This document shows positions 1 to 8,824 of a stretch of DNA of 11,314 bases, piece by piece. Within the stretch, counting starts at the first letter, position 1, and each line of letters begins with the position of its first letter. This stretch comes from Spirogloea muscicola (lineage: Eukaryota; Streptophyta; Zygnematophyceae; Spirogloeales; Spirogloeaceae). Location: the NCBI GenBank assembly GCA_009602725.1, contig WELB01000003.1:854611-865924 (forward strand). Reading direction: 5' to 3'. The notes beneath the pieces are model-generated. The model was not told where the DNA came from. It did no database searches and worked only from the letters and a program-made list of their open reading frames with translations. Made by a program: the position numbers and the translations under genes.

Positions 1-2
1 CG

Positions 3-1729
3 GCGCCGCGACGGCCGGCGCCGCGCGCGGCGTGGAAGCAGGAGGTGGTGTGGACGGAGGCGCGGGTGGTGGCGCGGGAGTCCGCTGGCGAGGCGCTGGT
101 GACGCTGGCGCTTGACGTGGCGGCCATCCCGGAGCTGCGCCGCGGCCACACCGCGCCCGGGCAGTTCGTGCAGATGCGGCCCGCCGCGGATCCCGCCGCG
201 ACGCCCGCGTTCCTGGCCATCGCCTCGCCGCCGGAGGTCCGGCCTGCGCCTGCCCGGCGGCCCCGTGAGCCGTCGCCCTTGAAACCCTAGCCAGGTGGCT
301 GGCACTACACGCAGGCCGCACGGTTTAAGGGGCTCGGGGTTTAAGGCTTCCACCTCAGAGCCTCAGCTCTGGCGGACGCCAGCGTTGACGGCGGCGCTGG
401 GGCTGGCGGCGGCGGCGGCGCAGCTGGCGGCGGCGGGCTCGCTCGAGTTCCTCATCAAGGACGCGGGGGAGGGGTCGACGGCGGCGCTGCTGGCGCGCCT
501 GCAGCCCGGCGACGCCGTGGAGATCAGCCAGGTCATGGGTCGCGGCTTCAACGTTGCGGCGATCGCGCCGGCGGAGGACTTCCCCACCGTGCTCCTCTTT
601 GCCACCGGCTCCGGCATCAGGTCCGGCTGCCCAACGAGGCCTGCTAGAGAAACAGATGTCAATTGGAACCTGTCTTTGCTCAATCGATCCAGTCTGCTCA
701 TGGGAAGTCTTCGTATGGTTCTGATGTTCTTCTCGCTTCTGTTGATGATAGTCCAGCGTTCAATGCTGGTCAAGGTCTATGGTTACCTGGTTTGTCAGAT
801 GCGTCACAGTGCTGCCCAGTGGCGAGTTGTGTTGGCGGCCCCCTGACAGGCCGCTGGTCATCTGACAAAGGTCCGGTGGGACATGGTGGCGACTGCAGCC
901 CGGTGCGGTCGCTGATGGAGGCCGGCTTTGACGCCCACCGGCGAGTGGACGTGCGGCTCTACTACGGCGCCCGCCACCCGGGCAGGATGGCGTACCAGGT
1001 CTTGCTCAACGCCCTCGGATGCCGTCGCCAGCGTTTGCATCGGCTCGCTGGTTCGGACCTCTGCGTGAGGGGTTTGTGATGCAAACGCCAGTCTCAGCAC
1101 AACGCCACTGGCGCTGCCGGTGCCACTCTCCACAGGACAAGTTCAGCACCTGGGAGGCCTCCGGCGTGAAGGTCATCCCCGTCATGTCCCAGCCGCCCGA
1201 AGGCTGGCAGGGCCACCGAGGCTTTGTGCAGGTGCTGCTACGACTCGCTTTACCCCGGCCCTTTGAAACTTGCGGCACTGCCTCTGTGATGACCTGACTC
1301 CTCTCTCCTCTCCATTCCGAGGTCACTCTCTCACACCTCCGACCACTCCACTCCCATAGCTTCCCACGCTTGTCGTCATGCCGAACTACTGCAGGCCGCC
1401 TTCAAGCAGGACAATAGCGTCCTGGACGCGGCGCGTGCTGGCGCGGTGCTTTGCGGTCAGAAGGCCATGGCTGAGGTCTGACGAGAGCCCTTCGCTGTTG
1501 GTAATATGTTGTTAGTGATGCTGCTGAGTTGCCCAGGAAAAGCAGTTCTGTGGTTGGCGTATCTGCAAGACTAGCTCAAGGTCGGGCTTCGCCTGGCCAG
1601 CAGCATTAAGCTTTGCTGCGCTTGCACCGGTGCTGACAATGAGTCTTCGAGGACTGATGGGTGCAGGAGGTGATGAGCCTCCTGCAGCAGGCAGGGGTGT
1701 CCAAGGACAAGATTCTCCTCAACTTCTAG
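3..1729 (+). CDS. FNR-like FAD/NAD(P)-binding oxidoreductase, plant pKIWI502 type (5' partial)
   Basis: Exons by my reading: 3-236, 424-620, 899-998, 1136-1231, 1395-1475, 1667-1729 (TAG at 1727-1729). All introns are GT-AG with phases 0, 2, 0, 0, 0, and together they encode 256 residues. Seen: a flavin-domain half with PGQF (residues 52-55) and FLAIAS (70-75), then QVMGRGF (114-120). The nucleotide-binding half has ATGSGISPVRSL (138-149), LYYGAR (164-169) and CGQKAM (229-234), and the protein ends in ILLNF. This order is that of the ferredoxin-NADP+ reductase superfamily. The wording is closest to the plant fruit protein pKIWI502 group, which is predicted to be plastid-located; its physiological substrate is not well defined. 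The frame is open to the window edge with no ATG, so the N-terminus and any transit peptide lie upstream. Intron 1 is the least certain: a donor at 265 is also possible, but 237/423 keeps frame and gives the expected short loop. The gene is tail to tail with POLD1. Confidence 0.88.
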
Positions 1730-2732
1730 GCACCCGAAGCAGTCGCTCTGGCGTACATCAGGTGAGCTTCTATCTCATCTTGGCGGCGCCATCTCTGATG
1801 CCAATGCCTCACCTATTAGCAACACAACACTTTTAGAAATCCAGAGGGGATGCGTCAAGGGCCTGCAAGAAGGGCTGTTGTAGTACTGGGGAAGGTTGCG
1901 AGCATTGCAGCGCTGTCCTCAAGGCCGTGCTTGTCCCTGTGATGCCAATGCTTTAGTAATCGGACTCCGACCGGTGCGCCAAAACCCCTGGTAGATGGCC
2001 TGCTGCTCTCCTCGTGGAAAGTTGCGGCATGATCAGTCGCCTAGGGGGGCGTGCTTGTTGGATTAGTGAGGAAGCACTAGATCTGGCATCGACCGCCTGA
2101 GGGACAACTTGCATGGCCTGGGGTTCAGGTTGAGGGGCCTTCAATATAGGAAGGAGTAGCTTCAGGGCTTAAAAAGTGTCATGGGTATATGGATGAGCGG
2201 TAGGTAGACACTGCAATCAGCTGTCCTGCATTGAGCTTGTGCTTGTAGAAGAAGGATGGGATTGATTCTGCCAGAGTTCATAACACCCTTCTGCATCTTG
2301 TTTCACAAATGGACAAGCAATTTGCAGGCCACTTTCAATGGAGCAATACGTTGAGCTAGCAGACAAGTATGAGATGCTCAATGGCACAGCGCCCAGTTCC
2401 CGCGCCGACCAGTGCATGCCTTTATCAGCTGCCCTGGATCCTTCTCTGGGCCCAAATGCAGGCGTTTTTGTGTGGGACTTGTTCCAATTTTGCATAAGAA
2501 TGGGGCTTTTGGTGTTAGCAAAAGTCCTGTGCTATGCAGTCACGTACATATGAATAAGGCAATGAGACTCTGCAAATGTGCAAGCAATGAAGATATCCTC
2601 ACAAGACGGAGGAATGCTCTATCTCGGTCGCCCATTTATTGTATTTAAATATGCCAGAGACAGGCGTTGCATCCAAAAATATTGAAAAGCTCCTCATTGG
2701 GTTGCAAGAGCTGCAGGCGAATCTGCTCACAG
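1730..2732. other. Intergenic region between two convergent genes
   Basis: About 1 kb separates the stop codons of the oxidoreductase and POLD1. It should contain both 3' UTRs. Base composition is lower in GC than in the exons. Short open frames exist on both strands, for example 2338-2553 (+) and 2217-2495 (-), but none resembles a known family or continues through plausible splice sites. I saw no TGTAA, the usual chlorophyte poly(A) signal, downstream of the plus-strand stop at 1729. I see no tRNA, terminator hairpin or transposon end. Confidence 0.6.
2635..2640 (-). terminator. Candidate poly(A) signal AATAAA for POLD1
   Basis: The minus strand reads AATAAA here, about 93 nt beyond the POLD1 stop codon. 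This is a plausible distance for a short 3' UTR. Chlorophytes more often use TGTAA, and none is present on the minus strand between the stop and this point. The call is positional only, because the region is AT-rich and a hexamer can occur by chance. Confidence 0.3.
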
Positions 2733-3714
2733 TCAAAAGTCCCACCGCTTCAGAACCTTCTCTGCATCCACCAGGTCCTTCTGCGCCTTCTTTCGGCGGT
2801 AGAATATTGGGCAGTCCCGACTGCACAGGAGATATTGGCGCTGAGGTCAGCCTTGTAGTTGTGCACAGTATGTGCACAAACCACCGCATTACAGGCTGAT
2901 GTATCATGCACTCTGATTGTCTGCAGTCCAATTTTTGATGAGATATATGAAGTCGGTATAACACCAGGCCGACATTCGGCTGCATCTGCTCGAGTTCTCA
3001 TGGAGCAGGCAGTGAGCTCAACCTGGTGCAGAGGACGTCCTGGTGGAGGGAGCCCTGGCAGCGCTGGCACTGCGTCCATAGCCGGCCGAAGACCTGCTCC
3101 AGGTCCGCCACTGCAAATTAATGACATGATCAGTGCCGGTTTACTTCCAAGAAAAAGTGGACGCCTGTGCCCATCTTCCATTCTCTAGATCAATGTTGTG
3201 TGGCCTTATGGAGCCCAATAGCTTAAAGATTGACGTCAAGGTGAGCAGGATTGCAAAAGATCACAGGTTCTCTGGAGTCAATTGCGTGAGCATGCATGCT
3301 GAGCCACAATAAAAAGAATCTGGCAGTAAGGTCCATCAATAATCAGGTGGCAGTGCTGCACTGACCTGTCATAACGGTCCTCTGATAGATCTCGGCCTCC
3401 CGACCCAAACAGTGCTCGCACAGCGTCGCGTTCTCATCGCTGGACTTGTGTGGCAACAAGACACCAAGATGTCATGCTAGGCAAGGGGAGCCACGGCCTG
3501 AAGCCACTGAAAGGAGGCAAACAGACGCTGCAGTGTTGAAATCGCATTGCCACCTCATTGGGGTCTTGCAGCCGAGGCAGCTGACACGCTTCTTGGCGAA
3601 GTTCATGATGCCACCAGTCGTGGGTATGGAGATGGACACAGCACGCGTGTGCTCGCCGTGCAGAAGCTCCCGTGTGGCGTTCTTGAGGATGGGGTCGAAG
3701 ATCCTCAACAGCGG
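2733..3714 (-). other. POLD1: POLD1 exons 25-28: C-terminal CysA and CysB metal-binding clusters
   Basis: CysA is C-x2-C-x11-C-x2-C (Cys1021, 1024, 1036, 1039 in my numbering) and spans intron 25, with CLGCKTPM in exon 25 and LCEHC in exon 26. CysB is C-x2-C-x9-C-x4-C (Cys1068, 1071, 1081, 1086) and spans intron 27, with TQCQRCQG and LCT in exon 27 and SRDC in exon 28. In this family CysA binds zinc and supports PCNA use, while CysB holds a [4Fe-4S] cluster that binds the accessory B subunit. The protein ends KVLKRWDF, followed by TGA at 2733-2735. All eight cysteines are present. Confidence 0.94.
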
Positions 3715-6700
3715 CTGCAGAGCCGAACACAAGCAGCAGGGCCACCTTGCTCACTCCTACCTCCAGCTAGCGTGCTTAAAGGGCAGAAAAGCTCATTCAC
3801 CACCCTCATGATGAGGAGTTCATCAGACTTTTATATTGGCATTCGCAATCTCGTACAGAAGCAGCCCATGAGCACCACCTAGGCTGACTCGCAAGAGGCC
3901 ACATTTGAGGCAAGCCTCAACCATGACGTCTCCAATTGAAACACAGAAAGTATCACCAGAAAATGGGGGCCTTGAAGCAGACCTTGCTCAGCTGGTTCTC
4001 CAGGTAGTAGTGCGGGTCGATGGGGATGCTGTTCTCCAGGACGAAAATGGGGTCTTCTGACTTCTCGTAAGCCTGCAGAACATGGAGGATGCATGTCAAA
4101 TCCAATGTCATATCTAGGACCCCCTAAGGTCAAACCACGATGGTGATTGAGCTCAGAGCCGAGCACCTTGGCGCCCTTGGCTCCTTTGATGATGACGTAT
4201 GGCACCCGATCCCCAATCGTTGGTGCCGTGGCAGCATCCCGCTGCAGTGCATGCATGTTCAAAGTCGTCAGTAGTAGTATCAAGCAAATAGTCAGGCAAG
4301 CTACAACATGAAACACGCAGGGGAAATTATCATTGTCCTTTTAAGAATTGTTGATGAGATGCACAGTAAGGCTTGCACAACGAGCGGACGCCAAGTGCCG
4401 ACCTTCCGCATGCGCTCGGCCAGCTCTGAGTGGGCCGACTTCACAGCATAGCCTTCCCCAGACTTCGTCAGTCCCTGCAGTATATACATTACCTACTGCT
4501 TCAGAGATTGCAGGCATGCATCTCCCACACAAGGAGTCCCAGAAGCAGGGGAGCCCCCTGCTCACTTAGTTGATGCCCTCAGAAGTCGAGCTTGAAGCAG
4601 GCTGCTTGATGCTGTGGCAGCTGATTTGAGATTTCCTTAAATTACCTTAGTAATGACAAGGAGAGGTCCAGGCGGTTCATCAGGAGGTCCGCAACGACGT
4701 TCTTCACGTACTGCACAGCGCCTGGGATGTCCCTATCCACCAGGATCATCTGCAAGCACTCGGTCACGACGTTCTTGACCAGCAGGCAGTTGTCCCTGCG
4801 CACCGTCTCGATGCCTGCTCATTGGCCGGAAAGCTGTGTCAGGCTCAACTTGCAAATCAAGTGTCACATGGAGCAAGAAGTTGCTGGCACCCAGCAGTTC
4901 TCGTCTTGTATATGAATTGTAAGAATTGGTCTTCATGCATATCTATGACAGTCATGATATTTAGTGCTGAAAGTGATCAAGACTACTTACCTTTGGTGTC
5001 CATCTTGCTATACGTGTCCGGGTTGGTCCAAAGGAGGCCGGCATAACGTTTCTTGCTGATGAGCAAGTATGGAAAGTAGACCTTCTCGAACTCCAGCTTG
5101 ATGGGCTAACAATTCATCCCACAGTGCAGAAGTCATATTCATGCAATTCACACATCATTTATATCTACAGGTCAAGTGCCATAGGCATGAAAAGGGCATC
5201 TTGGGCGAGCAAGAGAGCAAGCGCAGAGCTCACCTTTGGAAAAGTGGTGCTGATCTTCTCTGCTGCCTCGCGCCCGAGATCCATGGCTTCCTTCACTGTG
5301 GGCACACCAAACTGGACCATGACCGAGTCCGTATCTCCATATACCACCTGCCAGGTGATCACAGAGAAGCTCACACCCAATAGAAGGTCACGCATGTACT
5401 TCGAACAGGGGACTTACAAAGGAGACATGTGACAAACTTGACCAGTAGTTATCACACTTCTAGCAATGTGAATTTACGTTGCTATATTTAAGAGTGTGAT
5501 GCTTGCCATGCTTTCAGAATGCAGACGTGCATGATAGAAGGATGCGCTTATAACTTGTGGGCTATCACATCGAAGAGGAGGGCAACCCATGAAGTAGAAT
5601 CTGTACCTCGGCTTCGAAGGTGTAACCATTAGCAATGTTGTACGTCGACTCGACCACTTTCTTGGTCTGCTCGATCATCTCACGCCCTGAGCAGGATATG
5701 CATTTGTCAGTCAGAAAGACAACATGTGCACGAACATGTGCACGAACTTACTCTGGCTGCTGACACGAGCAGCCCAGGAAGCAGGGGGGAGGGCGCCGAG
5801 CTTGCTGACCATAGCTGGTGACGCTGGACGAGATCTCGAGGCAGGGGAGCTGCCCCACCGTCGCGCCTGTGAACCCATAGACCGAATTGGCGCTGATCTG
5901 GAAAGCGCTGCAGCTTGAGGTCAGGCACAAATGAGTATCAATGCATGGAAGTGTTGCAATCTACTTCTCAGTATGACGTGACTGTGGTAGCCAGATGCAA
6001 GAATCGTGTCGAAATGCAGTGCGAGCAGGGTGCCAGCCTACTTTGAGCGCAAGCTGCCGTCCGTCGAGCACCGCCTTCTCAAAGGGATCAGTTGCAGCCT
6101 GCCAGAGATTTGCAGTGCAAGGACTGCAGCTCAGCATGGAAGATGGGCCGCCATGGTGCTCATGTCCGCATCCTGCCAGTACCGCTCTGCCAGCATCACG
6201 AGAGAGCGGTCCTGCTGACCTTGAGGTCATTCTTGGCGACCTTGCGTGCCGCCAGGAGCTCCTCCAAGATCTCCGGCAGGATGCCCTGCAACTCGGCCAT
6301 ACCAAAGTCGAGAGACCCACATTAGCGGCTCCTCGTAGTCTGCTCGCAGCCTGGTCCATGATTGTCTGTCGTGTGTCTCCCTAAGCTTAAGTTGTGGCTT
6401 CTGGATGTAGTATAAGTACTTTGTCTAGCAGACAGGTGACAGAACTCAGCCCAGGACACGAGGCTGCGCCTGCACTGCAGCCTACCTTCTCCACGTCGGC
6501 CTTGACAAACATGTCGCCGGCAGGCGTCCTGGTGACTGAGGTGGGGGGCAGCTGCAGCTTGGCGAGCTGGTCCTTGGGTACCTGAGGCAGGCGGTTGGCA
6601 CGAGTACGCCCTGCTGCTCATGACTGTTGCCAACTCAGACCAGACGTAGCCGGAGCTCTGTCCATTGCAGCCAGCGATGCAAGCAGTGGAGTTTAACGCA

Positions 6701-8791
6701 AGACTGTGCAAGACTGCGGAGGCCGCCGCACCAGCGTGCAGTAGCAGAGGTTGTGCGCCATCATGATGGAGGGATACAGCGACGCAAAATCGAGCGTGGC
6801 AATGGGCTTCTCGAAGAAGCCCTGCTTTGCCTCCAGTACCTGCGCAGCGACCAAGAGAGGGGAGGCGCTACATGCATGAGGTCCATGGCCTTCACACATG
6901 GTCGCGTTGTCGTTGGTGTGCCTTACTCAATATTCAAGTACTAGAGAAGTAATCCTACACGCTGAGGACTGTTCATAATCACATGGTTTTTGTGAGTATA
7001 AGCAGTGTCGCTATCGGTATTGCTACTGTTTGTGATGCTAACCGTGGCGCCCTCGTATGTTTCCTGTTGCGCGCCCTGCTGACTCTTGACGTTCGGCAGC
7101 AGCAGGCCTCGCTGCTTTGCCTTGCGCAGAAGCTGCGACAGTACCTGCACGACTTGGACAGCTGCGGCGCTGGCTCAGCGCCGTTGCTCTGGCGGCGGGC
7201 CACCAAGTACAGGTCATGCAGGGTGCAGCAGAGGCGCATGCAGGAGCACCTTGATACTTTGACCGCGGGCGAGCAGGAAGGAGAGCGGCACGCCGGTGAC
7301 GCGCGCCATCTCGACATAGTTGTACACGTACTTGAGCTTGTCCAGCAGCCGCTGCGGCAGGTACGCATCCTGTGCACGAAGCGCGTGCCGAAGATCACGC
7401 ATGACCAAGGCGATTCTTCTGGAAGCAATTATACTAGCCATCTGTGTTAACAACTGGAAGAGCAGCACTCCATACCCATCTGCCACAGCTGCGCACGCAG
7501 TTGAGCAGCCGACCAGATGAAGAGCACCTTGAGGCAGTAGACGGCGAGGCGGCGGCGCGTCTCAGAGGACCCATTCTGCAGATCGGCAATGATGGAGTGA
7601 TGCACGTCCTCCTTCTGCTCGCCTTCATCGCCGCCCACCGACCGCCGTTGCCGCCGCGACCATATCAGCAAGCTCGCTAAATGCTGGTGTCCTGATCTCT
7701 CATTACACATTTCTGACTATAATTCAAGTACACGTCGTGCAAGCCACACTGAGGCAAGCACGGCAATATAAACCAATTTTGAATAAACTTAAACCCCAAG
7801 ATACATACGAGGTGCGGCTGCAGTAGACCTGCTCGCCAAGGAAGTGGGCTGAGACGGAGTTCAGAGAGTAGGAAGAGAGCTTGTAGTCGCGCTGCACCGC
7901 CTGCAGCACGTCCAGCTGCACGCGCCCCTCCAGCGTCACCTCCTTGGACTCCCGCGTCCCGTACTGCCGCGACGAGAAGGACGCGTCGCGCATGCGCAGC
8001 CGGCTGCCCCGGATGCGCCCCAGCATCGCGAAGCTGCCGACGTTGAGGGCCTCCGCCCTCTGCGCCTCAACAGGCCCATCGCCCCTGCTTAGTCAGCTGC
8101 CACTTTCTTAATGAATCTCGACGGCAGCGCAAGAGCCATGCAGCAATCCAAAATTTCGGGGGACTGGCTGATACGAAGTAAGTTCCTGGACCTGTGTCCG
8201 GGAGAAGACTGCAGTTAGAGGAATTTGTGTAAGTGTTAAGGGTTAAGGGCATTAGCTAAGGGTTTGAGGTTAGAGACTCGGGGATTATGGCCAACTGAAG
8301 CAACCTCAATGAGATATGGCAGGTCGAACTTGCAGATGTTGTACCCGATGATGATGTCCGGGTCCACGCTCTCGACAAACTCCTGCAGGCACCACGGGCG
8401 CCCGTGTGGCTGGCCGGTGAGCGGCGCAGTGGCCGCCTCAAGAAGAGCGGCGGGAGGCGGTTGGCAAGGCGAGGGATGACGGAGGCGGAGGACGTTCGTG
8501 TTGCTGCACTCACTCGCCAGGCGAGCAGGACCTTCTTCTCGTCGTCAAAGGAGAGGACCTCGGCGCCGACGATGGGCGCGCACGAGCGCAGCGTCATGAC
8601 GTTGCGCACAAACGGCTTGTCGCTGCCCTGCTCCGTCACCATGTTCGCTATCTGCGGCAGTCTCCAGTGGGGCCGCTGTGAGGAGTCTGAGGAGCAGCGC
8701 GTCCATGGAGCACACAGCTCGCCTGGCCAGCTGCAAGCCCGGGGCCTCTCCAATCTGGCCTCTCCCTCACTCTCTCTCTCTCTCTCTCTCG

Positions 8792-8824
<33 letters not shown>

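Noticed and set aside
282-345. Telobox-like AAACCCTA and two GGTTTAAGG copies in intron 1 of the oxidoreductase gene
   Set aside because: They are too short and scattered to call a telomeric tract or a regulatory site.
295-846. 183-codon plus-strand frame read as one protein
   Set aside because: Only 424-620 is exon 2 of the oxidoreductase; both flanks are intron, and splicing restores the conserved TGSGISPVR motif.
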